From Enterobacter chengduensis (lineage in GTDB: Bacteria; Pseudomonadota; Gammaproteobacteria; Enterobacterales; Enterobacteriaceae), in assembly GCF_001984825.2 (NCBI RefSeq), contig NZ_CP043318.1:1240001-1304000 (forward strand): DNA of 64,000 nt, written 5' to 3'. Of the stretch, positions 54,246-64,000 are shown one piece after another (the stretch's first letter is position 1; each line of letters starts with the position of its first letter). Both the position numbers and the translations under genes were made by a program. Under the pieces are notes generated by a model. It did no database searches. It was not told the origin of the DNA and saw only the letters and a list, made by a program, of their open reading frames with translations.

Positions 54246-55706
54246 ATGAACATACCGGGTGATGAGCTTTACGCTTTGCTCCATGCTGCGCTAAAAAAGC
54301 GTGGGCAAGAGACGCTCCAGCGCGCGCTCTATCATGCTTTGCGGGAGGCGATACTCTGCGGCAGGCTTCAGTCCGGGAGCCAGCTGCCCGGTTCGCGAAC
54401 GCTGGCGCAGCAGATCTCGGTTTCCCGAAACACCGTCAATGCGGCGCTGGATCAGCTCACGCTCGAAGGCTATTTGCTGCGTAACCGTCAGGGGACACGG
54501 GTGGGGCAATTCGCTCATCGTACGGTTTCCCGGACGTTGCCGGATCCTGACGTCAGGCTGACAAAACGTGTCGCCCTGCTGCCCGCGGCCGTGCCGCGCG
54601 ACACGCCGGTGATGGCGTTCACGCCGGGAACACCTGCCATAAACTATTTCCCCCTGCCGCTGTGGCGACGATTGTACGATCGTGTCCTGCGCGAGGAGGG
54701 GAGTGCCCTGTTAGGGTATGGCGACCCGGCTGGAGAACCGTCGCTGCGGGCCGCTATTGCCCGGCATCTTGCACTGTCACGCGGTATCGACTGCGACGCC
54801 AGCCAGATTGTCATCACGGAAGGGGCGCTTGAGGGCGTTAATCTCTGCACCCTGCTGCTGAGCGAGCCGGGGGACGTTGCCTGGGTAGAAAACCCCGGCT
54901 ATAGCGGGGCGAAGAGTGCGTTTGTTAAAACCGGCCTGAGCATGACGGGGATCCCGATTGATGACGAGGGGATGCGCTGGGAGGGGCTGAATGCACCGTC
55001 TCCCACGTTAATTTTTACCTCACCTTCACACCAGTTTCCCTACGGAAGCGTGCTCAGTGCCCGACGGCGGCTGGCGCTGCTGGAGCTGGCCCGGCAGCAC
55101 AACGCGTGGATCGTTGAAGACGATTACGACAGCGAATTCCGCTATGCCGGTGAGCCCGTACCGGCAATGCTGGGAATGGTCAACAATGCGCCCGTTGTGT
55201 ATCTGGGGACGTTTAGCAAAACGCTATTCCCGTCGCTTAGAATGGGGTTCATGGTATTGCCGCCAGCGCTGGCGAAAGCGGCTCGCCCGGCCATCGGCTC
55301 GCTGCTGCGCGGCGGCCATCGTGCTGAACAGCGTACGCTGGCGCTGTTCATCGAGGAGGGTCACTATGCCCGCCATCTTGCCGCCATGCGTCGGCTTTAC
55401 CGTAAACGCTACCGCCAGCTCCGGGAAGCGCTGGCCGCAGAGCTTCATTCCCCGCACCGTATTCTGGCCGGGGAAGGCGGGATGCACCTGACGCTGGCCA
55501 TAGACGGTATTGACGATCGGAGGCTGGTGGAGCAGGCAAGGGCGTTTCAGCTGGCGCCTGCGGCACTGAGCGGGTATTACCTGGAGACGAAGCAGGGGCA
55601 AACCGGTCTGGTTTTAGGTTACGGCAATACCTCTGCTTCTCAGTTTGCGCCGGGGATCCGACGCCTGCAGGCGTTAATTACGCAGCAGCGGGGCGGGAAA
55701 GGGTAA
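54246..55706 (+). CDS. MocR/PdxR-family transcriptional regulator
   Basis: 486 residues. GntR-type winged helix at 20-85 ([40 protein letters not shown]), then an aminotransferase-like domain with [37 protein letters not shown] and the PLP lysine K325 in [14 protein letters not shown]. It resembles PdxR-type MocR proteins but no pdx gene is nearby; the probable target is the divergent acetyltransferase gene. ATG 54246 follows AAGGAGGAGAG. Its last 29 nt overlap convergent ylaC. Confidence 0.86.
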   Translation: MNIPGDELYALLHAALKKRGQETLQRALYHALREAILCGRLQSGSQLPGSRTLAQQISVSRNTVNAALDQLTLEGYLLRNRQGTRVGQFAHRTVSRTLPDPDVRLTKRVALLPAAVPRDTPVMAFTPGTPAINYFPLPLWRRLYDRVLREEGSALLGYGDPAGEPSLRAAIARHLALSRGIDCDASQIVITEGALEGVNLCTLLLSEPGDVAWVENPGYSGAKSAFVKTGLSMTGIPIDDEGMRWEGLNAPSPTLIFTSPSHQFPYGSVLSARRRLALLELARQHNAWIVEDDYDSEFRYAGEPVPAMLGMVNNAPVVYLGTFSKTLFPSLRMGFMVLPPALAKAARPAIGSLLRGGHRAEQRTLALFIEEGHYARHLAAMRRLYRKRYRQLREALAAELHSPHRILAGEGGMHLTLAIDGIDDRRLVEQARAFQLAPAALSGYYLETKQGQTGLVLGYGNTSASQFAPGIRRLQALITQQRGGKG

Positions 55707-56145
55707 AGACGTCATAGAAGGAGAGCTGACCTTTGGTAGAGACCATTTTCTGCAGCTTCTCTTTTTGCACGGTTTCAACGGCCGGAGAGTGCATGATGCT
55801 GTCGATCAGCTCCGCCGGCACGTAGCGCGTGTTATACCATTCGCCGTTATAGCAGACCCGGAAATCGAGGACATCGATATCTTCGTAACGGTAGCGCGGA
55901 TTCACGTCAAAAAAGAAAAAGGCGTTAAAGACGACAAACAGGACAACCAGCAGCCAGACGGAGTCCACCAGCGTTTCAGACTTGAGCATCACAATCAGCG
56001 TCGCCAGCCAGGCGGCATACATGGCGACAAACAGTCCAGGATGTTTGCGGATAAAGCTAATGCTGAAGCGCGGGCGATTGTCGCGCTTTTCGCGGAGGTT
56101 AAGATCGTCGATGGTGGCGGTAAGCAGGCGCTGTATCTCGGTCAT
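55678..56145 (-). CDS. ylaC: YlaC family inner-membrane protein
   Basis: 155 residues, [20 protein letters not shown], with two membrane helices (about 36-52 and 60-78) and a conserved C-terminal cytoplasmic region ([27 protein letters not shown]). Uncharacterised; the family is limited to enterobacteria. Its end overlaps the MocR gene by 29 nt; maa lies 117 nt upstream on the same strand. Confidence 0.9.
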   Translation of the reverse strand: MTEIQRLLTATIDDLNLREKRDNRPRFSISFIRKHPGLFVAMYAAWLATLIVMLKSETLVDSVWLLVVLFVVFNAFFFFDVNPRYRYEDIDVLDFRVCYNGEWYNTRYVPAELIDSIMHSPAVETVQKEKLQKMVSTKGQLSFYDVFTLSRPAAA

Positions 56146-56262
56146 TTTTTGCCTTCATGAGAGTTGACAATACAGGGTGTCTGCCAATTTTAGGGGAGCC
56201 ATCAGGCTGAAAAAAGTAACAGTCTGGCGCTAAAAGACCATAACAGTTGACTCCCCGGAACC

Positions 56263-56814
56263 TCACAGCGTTTTGATGATTTTTGCCGGGTTGCCCCCCA
56301 CGACGACGTTAGCCGGGACGTCTTTCGTCACCACGGCGCCGGAGGCCACCACCACATTATCACCAATGGTGACGCCAGGGTTAATGACCGCCCGACCACC
56401 TATCCAGACGTTATTGCCAATGCTGACCGGTTTTCCAAACTCCACGCCGCTGTTGCGTTCCTCCGCGTCCAGCGGATGGGTTGCCGTGTAAATATGAACA
56501 CCCGGCGCGAGCATACAGTTATCGCCAATATGAACAGGGCAGACGTCCAGCATTACGCAGTCGAAGTTAGCGTAAAAGTTTTTACCGAGATAAATGTTAT
56601 ATCCGTAGTCGCAGCGGAAGCTCGGTTCTATATATGCGCCTTCGCTTTTGCCCAGCAGTTCCGCCAGAATGTTCTGGCGTTCTGTTTGTTCATCAGGCGC
56701 GGTGTGGTTAAAGCGGTAAACCAGATGGCGGGCCCGCAGTCGGTCTGCCCGTAACGTCTCATCGCCGGGGCGGTAATGTTCACCGGCAATCATTTTCTGT
56801 TTTTCTAAGCTCAT
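56263..56814 (-). CDS. maa: maltose O-acetyltransferase Maa
   Basis: 183 residues, LbH hexapeptide-repeat acyltransferase with the catalytic-His region [19 protein letters not shown] and left-handed helix repeats ([34 protein letters not shown]). Acetylates maltose and related sugars from acetyl-CoA, thought to be detoxifying. The N-terminal maltose-transacetylase domain ([18 protein letters not shown]) is complete. Confidence 0.94.
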   Translation of the reverse strand: MSLEKQKMIAGEHYRPGDETLRADRLRARHLVYRFNHTAPDEQTERQNILAELLGKSEGAYIEPSFRCDYGYNIYLGKNFYANFDCVMLDVCPVHIGDNCMLAPGVHIYTATHPLDAEERNSGVEFGKPVSIGNNVWIGGRAVINPGVTIGDNVVVASGAVVTKDVPANVVVGGNPAKIIKTL

Positions 56815-57020
56815 TGGAAACCTCGCTGGATGGGATTACCGCAGAGTAATCGGAACAGGCCAGGAGGGGAACGTTCCCGAAAGGCCGATGTGACTGGCGT
56901 CACAACATTGCTGCTGCTGAACACGTTTTACATGGATACCTGGCCTGAGCACAGGGAGCATAACGGGATAGGTAAAAAACGGAGAACGTGGCGTAGAACT
57001 CTACAGACACTCTTCAACGA

Positions 57021-57239
57021 TTAACGGACAAATTTCCATACAGACGTAGGGATTTTGTCATACAGCTTATTCATGGTCAGTTCAGCAAGACGATGGTCAG
57101 CGGCTGAATAAAATACCGCCAGTTCATTATCAGAAAGCTCGTATTTATTCTTTTCAATGACGCGCTCGAGCGTGTCGATTGACTGACAACGTCGTAAGCG
57201 CATCAAATAATCGATCTTTGTGAGTGGTTTATCAGACAT
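57021..57239 (-). CDS. hha: haemolysin-expression modulator Hha
   Basis: 72 residues, nearly identical to E. coli Hha ([20 protein letters not shown]). A small helical protein that mimics the H-NS dimerisation domain and joins H-NS filaments to silence horizontally acquired AT-rich DNA. It is second in the tomB-hha unit on the minus strand, 27 nt after tomB. Confidence 0.97.
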   Translation of the reverse strand: MSDKPLTKIDYLMRLRRCQSIDTLERVIEKNKYELSDNELAVFYSAADHRLAELTMNKLYDKIPTSVWKFVR

Positions 57240-57266
57240 AAATTCACCTTAGTAATTGTAATACTT

Positions 57267-57641
57267 TTAACAGGAAAGACTAACCGGGTTAGCTCTGCTC
57301 ACGTTGATGAAACAGCGGAATAGCCGGTTTCCCGATTTACGCCATTTTTGCAAATCCTGGGCGTTAATGCCGTAACTGCTGAACAACATAAAGGTGTCGT
57401 CCAGGTATTCATCAATTTGCTCAATGAGCTTATTATCTTCATTGTACTTAATTTTATAATTAAGTGCGAAGGTTGCGATATGCTCTATCAGCTCATTCAA
57501 CTGTAAATTGATGGCAGACGTTGGGTCGTTTACCCAGCCATGGTTGCTTTCATCAAGATTGGCAAGGCAGTCATGGTACAAGGATTCGCAGAGAAATTTC
57601 AACTGCGCGATATCATGCCTTTTTGGCGAGTACTCGTCCAT
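57267..57641 (-). CDS. tomB: Hha antitoxin / biofilm modulator TomB
   Basis: 124 residues, MDEYSPKRHDIAQLKFLCES, with the conserved cysteine-containing tail (FRCFINVSRANPVSLSC). TomB counteracts Hha toxicity and aids cysteine oxidation of Hha. ATG 57641 is the E. coli start; the 11 extra upstream residues to 57674 are not conserved. Promoter in the 460-bp AT-rich gap towards acrB. Confidence 0.95.
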   Translation of the reverse strand: MDEYSPKRHDIAQLKFLCESLYHDCLANLDESNHGWVNDPTSAINLQLNELIEHIATFALNYKIKYNEDNKLIEQIDEYLDDTFMLFSSYGINAQDLQKWRKSGNRLFRCFINVSRANPVSLSC

Positions 57642-58101
57642 AGCGCATCCCCTTTTGAGTGATTTCTTACTCACCGAACATCATTGTCGGGATGGATACA
57701 ACTGACTTAGCTACATGAGCGCTGTGTTCCTGATAACCTAACTATAAGCCACTCCTTCCTGGATTTCACCGCGCTATTACGAAAAATTACAAATAAAACC
57801 GTAGACTGCGAGCATGTACGCAAAGGGGCATCCTGAACTCAACTTTGTTAACCCAATTAATGCGCGCGTTTTATCGCTTCCTTACGTTTCATTGGTTTAG
57901 CAAAAATGATGAGAAAAGTACGGATTCAGTCTTTTCTTTGTAAGAACTTTTTATTAGGAATATTCCTAATCGCTTAAGCGGGGAAATGAAATTAAAAAAA
58001 TCCTAAATTCACCGATTAAGTTATCAGTTAATTATGATATGTCTAATTAAGATGGCAGAAAATAAATAGAGCGACAATAAGCGTAATTTATGATTTTTTC
58101 T
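57642..58101. other. AT-rich intergenic region, tomB promoter side
   Basis: About 460 bp without a gene. 57730-58090 is rich in A/T runs (for example AAAAAATCCTAAATT and TAAGTTATCAGTTAATTATG), suited to H-NS/Hha control of the tomB-hha unit. I see no ORF or stable RNA structure except the acrB terminator at its end. Confidence 0.6.
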
Positions 58102-58134
58102 GAAAAAGAAAAAGGCCGCTAATGCGGCCTTTTT
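58102..58134 (-). terminator. acrAB terminator
   Basis: AAAGGCCGC TAAT GCGGCCTTT (58111-58132), with A-runs on the plus strand giving the U-tract for minus-strand transcripts, just after the acrB stop. Confidence 0.9.
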
Positions 58135-58151
58135 ATCATGTGAAACCGGTA

Positions 58152-61301
<3,150 letters not shown>

Positions 61302-61320
61302 TTAACGGCTCCTGTTTAAG

Positions 61321-62514
61321 TTAAGACTTGGTTTGTTCTGACTGGCCAGCGGCCGAAGCCTGTTGTTTATCGTCAGACTTCACTTCCTGTGCTTTAACCT
61401 GCGCGCCAGGACGAACTTTTTGCAAACCAGTAACAATCACGCGATCGCCATCTTTCAGACCTTCCGTCACAAGCCATTTATCGCCAATCGCCTGGGTGGC
61501 GGTGATATTGCGCGTTTCGACTTTGTCATCAGCCCCGACAACCAGCGCGCTCGCATCGCCGCGTGGCGTACGGGTCACACCCTGCTGTGGAACCAGAAGT
61601 GCGGTTGGGTTGGTACCTTCTTCCAGACGCGCGCGAACAAACATACCTGGCAGCAGATTTTTGTCAGGGTTCGGGAAAATCGCACGTAGGGTGATGGAAC
61701 CGGTGGTCTGGTCAACCGTCACGTCAGAGAATTCCAGGGTACCTTCCTGCGGGAACTTGATACCGTCGTTGGTAATCAGCTCCACTTTGGCTTTGCCGTT
61801 TTCCTGTTTCAGTGTGCCGTTAGCCAGCTCCTGTTTCAGGCGCAGGAAATCATTGCTGGACTGCGTCACGTCAACGTAGATCGGATCGAGCTGCTGCACG
61901 GTCGCCAGCGCGGTGGTCTGACCGTTCTGCACCAGTGCGCCTTCCGTGACGGAAGACTTACCAATACGACCGCTGATAGGGGAGGTCACTTTGGTATAGG
62001 CCAGGTTAATGCGCGCGGTTTCGACGGCCGCTTTCGCTGCCACTACGGCCGCGTTAGCCTGCTGTGCATCTGCCAGGGCGGTATCGTAATCCTGTTGGCT
62101 GATGTACTTAGTACCGAGCAGTTTCTGGTAGCGGTTCAGCGTCAGCTGGGCGATTTTGGCTGCGGCTTGCGCCTTCGCCAGGTCGCCTTTCGCACTTTCA
62201 TAAGATGCCTGATAGGTTGCTGGATCAATCTGATACAGAGACTCACCGGCCTTCACATCACCGCCTTCGGTGAAGTTACGCTTCAGGATAATGCCGCTAA
62301 CCTGAGGACGTACTTCCGCAATACGGTAAGCATTTGTCCGGCCTGGTAATTCGGTGGTGATTTGTAGAGGTTCAGATTTGAGCGTCACGACGCCTACTTC
62401 TGGCGCCTGCTGAGCTCCTTGTTGAGCCGGTTTGTCGTCACATCCTGTTAGCGCTAAGCTGCCTGAGAGCATCAGAACGACCGCCAGAGGCGTTAACCCT
62501 CTGTTTTTGTTCAT
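61321..62514 (-). CDS. acrA: RND efflux periplasmic adaptor AcrA
   Basis: 397 residues; lipobox SLALTGC with C25 as acyl site. Membrane-proximal, beta-barrel, lipoyl (GRTNAYRIAEVRPQVSGIIL) and hairpin domains (AKAQAAAKIAQLTLNRYQ). Bridges AcrB to TolC. The frame is open to 62550, but ATG 62514 starts the signal peptide MNKNRGLTPLAVVLM. The 140-bp gap to acrR holds the shared operator. Confidence 0.98.
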   Translation of the reverse strand: MNKNRGLTPLAVVLMLSGSLALTGCDDKPAQQGAQQAPEVGVVTLKSEPLQITTELPGRTNAYRIAEVRPQVSGIILKRNFTEGGDVKAGESLYQIDPATYQASYESAKGDLAKAQAAAKIAQLTLNRYQKLLGTKYISQQDYDTALADAQQANAAVVAAKAAVETARINLAYTKVTSPISGRIGKSSVTEGALVQNGQTTALATVQQLDPIYVDVTQSSNDFLRLKQELANGTLKQENGKAKVELITNDGIKFPQEGTLEFSDVTVDQTTGSITLRAIFPNPDKNLLPGMFVRARLEEGTNPTALLVPQQGVTRTPRGDASALVVGADDKVETRNITATQAIGDKWLVTEGLKDGDRVIVTGLQKVRPGAQVKAQEVKSDDKQQASAAGQSEQTKS

Positions 62515-62603
62515 ATGTAAACCTCGAGTGTCCGATTTCAAATTGATCAAGGGTCCTGAGTCTAAAACCCATTGCTGCGTTTATATTATCGTCATGCTAT
62601 GGT

Positions 62604-62627
62604 ACATACATTCACAAATGTATGTAA
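62604..62627. promoter_or_regulatory. AcrR operator
   Basis: A 24-bp palindrome, TACATACATT-CACA-AATGTATGTA, which is the known AcrR site. It lies between acrA and acrR. Confidence 0.88.
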
Positions 62628-62654
62628 ATCTGACTCCTGTAAATTCACCCACCT

Positions 62655-63308
62655 ATGGCACGAAAAACTAAACAACAAGCGCTTGAAACCCGACAACACA
62701 TACTTGATGTGGCAATACGTTTGTTCTCGCAGCAGGGTGTTTCTTCTACCTCGCTGGCACAAATTGCTCAGGCTGCCGGTGTGACGCGGGGCGCGATTTA
62801 CTGGCATTTTAAGGACAAGTCAGATCTGTTCAGCGAAATCTGGGAGCTTTCAGAGTCCAGCATTAGCGATCTCGAGAGTGAGTATCGGGCAAAATTCCCT
62901 GACGATCCACTCTCAGTATTAAGAGAAATATTAGTATATATCCTTGAAGCGACGGTAGTTGAAGAACGTCGCAGATTAATGATGGAAATTATTTATCATA
63001 AATGCGAGTTCGTGGGCGAAATGGCGGTGGTGCAGCAGGCGCAACGCAGCCTCAGCCTGGAAAGCTATGACCGTATCGAACAGAACCTCAATCAGTGCAT
63101 GCAGGCCAAACTGCTCCCGGCCAACCTCATGACCCGTCGGGCGGCAATCCTGATGCGCAGCTACATTTCAGGCCTGATGGAAAACTGGCTTTTCGCGCCA
63201 CAATCCTTTGATCTCAAAGAAGAAGCCCGCAGCTACGTGGCGATTTTACTGGAGATGCTGCAGCTCTGCCCCACGCTGCGCAACGACGCGCCTTCGCTAA
63301 CGGCCTGA
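62655..63308 (+). CDS. acrR: TetR-family repressor of acrAB, AcrR
   Basis: 217 residues. N-terminal TetR helix-turn-helix ([47 protein letters not shown]) followed by a ligand-binding domain that senses pump substrates. The frame is intact with no stop or frameshift, so acrAB repression is expected to work in this strain. Two residues longer than in E. coli at the C-terminus. Confidence 0.96.
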   Translation: MARKTKQQALETRQHILDVAIRLFSQQGVSSTSLAQIAQAAGVTRGAIYWHFKDKSDLFSEIWELSESSISDLESEYRAKFPDDPLSVLREILVYILEATVVEERRRLMMEIIYHKCEFVGEMAVVQQAQRSLSLESYDRIEQNLNQCMQAKLLPANLMTRRAAILMRSYISGLMENWLFAPQSFDLKEEARSYVAILLEMLQLCPTLRNDAPSLTA

Positions 63309-63421
63309 TCCCTCTCCAGGATTTATCTCAGAGGGTAACGTTCGCGCTATTCTGCTTTCGGCGAGCGTGATATTCTTCACGCCGGACTATTTTCGGTCAT
63401 CTTCTGACATCATTCACAACT

Positions 63422-64000
63422 ATGCTGCCCATCAATCGCTCGCAACATCCTGTTTTTGCATTGCTCCTTGCGATGCTGTTTTTCTTCGCCACGGCGCCGC
63501 TGACCTGGGCCCGCGCCGATAACAGCAATGATATTCCCTCGCGCGCCGATGTTCAGTCGCAGCTCGACTCGCTGAACAAGCAAAAAGAGCTCTCGCCTCA
63601 GGAGAAACTCACCCAGCAGGATCTGACGGAAACGCTGGAAACGCTGGATAAAATTGAACGCGTCAAAGCTGAAACCACCCAGCTTCGCCAGAAGGTGGCG
63701 CAGGCTCCTGAAAACATGCGTAAAGCGACGGAATCGCTGAATGCCCTGAGTGACGTTGATAACGACGACGAAACGCGCAAAACGCTCGCCACGCTCTCCT
63801 TACGCCAGCTTGAGTCGCGCGTCGCACAACTGCTCGACGACCTGCAAACGGCGCAGTCCGATCTCGCCACCTATAACAGCCAGCTTGTCTCTCTGCAGAC
63901 CCAGCCCGAGCGCGTGCAAAACGCGATGTACGCCGCGTCTCAGCAGCTGCAGCAGATCCGCAACCGCCTCAACGGCACAACGGTAGGAGAGGGAACGCTA
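63422..64000 (+). CDS. mscK: potassium-dependent mechanosensitive channel MscK (KefA), N-terminal part (runs off the window)
   Basis: 193 residues visible from ATG 63422. Signal peptide (LLAMLFFFATAPLTWARA), then a coiled-coil-rich periplasmic region: LNKQKELSPQEKLTQQDLTETLE, RQLESRVAQLLDDLQTAQSDL and the near-identical SQLVSLQTQPERVQNAMY. The membrane and channel domains lie beyond the window. Co-directional with acrR, 113 nt away. Confidence 0.93.
   Translation, partial: MLPINRSQHPVFALLLAMLFFFATAPLTWARADNSNDIPSRADVQSQLDSLNKQKELSPQEKLTQQDLTETLETLDKIERVKAETTQLRQKVAQAPENMRKATESLNALSDVDNDDETRKTLATLSLRQLESRVAQLLDDLQTAQSDLATYNSQLVSLQTQPERVQNAMYAASQQLQQIRNRLNGTTVGEGTL

Noticed and set aside
57642..58101. 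Small RNA gene between tomB and acrB
   Set aside because: AT-rich with no hairpin plus U-tract other than the acrB terminator.

Overview
The window is 64 kb of a chromosome from the Enterobacteriaceae, most likely Enterobacter or a close relative. This rests on near-identity of most proteins to E. coli K-12 versions as I remember them, on gene order following the E. coli ribH-nusB-thiL ... acrR-mscK segment (about 9-11 min), and on Enterobacter-like accessory genes and GC-rich codon use. No database search was possible, so the genus is an inference. There are no prophages, insertion sequences, CRISPR arrays, tRNAs or 5S/16S/23S genes. The only RNA gene seen is 4.5S SRP RNA (ffs).

Layout. 0-9.7 kb holds riboflavin, thiamine and isoprenoid genes: ribH end, nusB, thiL, then on the minus strand yajO, dxs, ispA and xseB, then thiI, yajL/panE and yajQ. 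pgpA, expected to overlap the thiL end, is missing. 9.7-18.5 kb, minus strand, holds yajR, the cytochrome bo3 operon cyoABCDE, and yajG-ampG. 18.8-28.7 kb, plus strand, is the protein-quality block: bolA, tig, clpP, clpX, lon, hupB, ppiD, ybaV. 28.8-42.5 kb holds fadM, an inserted HigBA-type toxin-antitoxin pair, queC, ybaE, cof, a PLP-dependent cysteine-synthase-fold enzyme divergent from decR, the ABC exporter mdlAB, sigma54-dependent glnK-amtB, tesB, ybaY and ybaZ.

42.6-51.3 kb begins at ffs. The position of E. coli ybaA is filled by an accessory block: an AT-rich two-gene unit (ribbon-helix-helix protein plus an unrecognised 71-residue protein), the MocR-type yczR/yczE pair, lacI-lacZ without lacY, and the nickel/cobalt pair rcnA/rcnR. 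51.2-64 kb holds pdeB, the zinc-independent ribosomal paralogues rpmE2-rpmJ2 behind a Zur box, a GNAT acetyltransferase divergent from a second MocR regulator, ylaC, maa, hha-tomB, and the acrAB pump with acrR, ending in a truncated mscK.

Regulatory sites are unusually readable. They include two copies of one lac operator flanking lacI, RcnR TACT-C6-AGTA boxes, a Zur palindrome, a FadR-like palindrome before fadM, a sigma54 promoter with an NtrC site embedded in the upstream terminator, an AcrR palindrome, a sigma32-type lon promoter, and hairpins in the dxs-yajO and yajG-ampG gaps. I found no clearly unprecedented large system. The best candidates for undescribed biology are the two-gene unit at 42976-43439, the decR/PLP-enzyme pair, the lac locus that can loop over its own repressor gene, and the yajO start-site hairpin.
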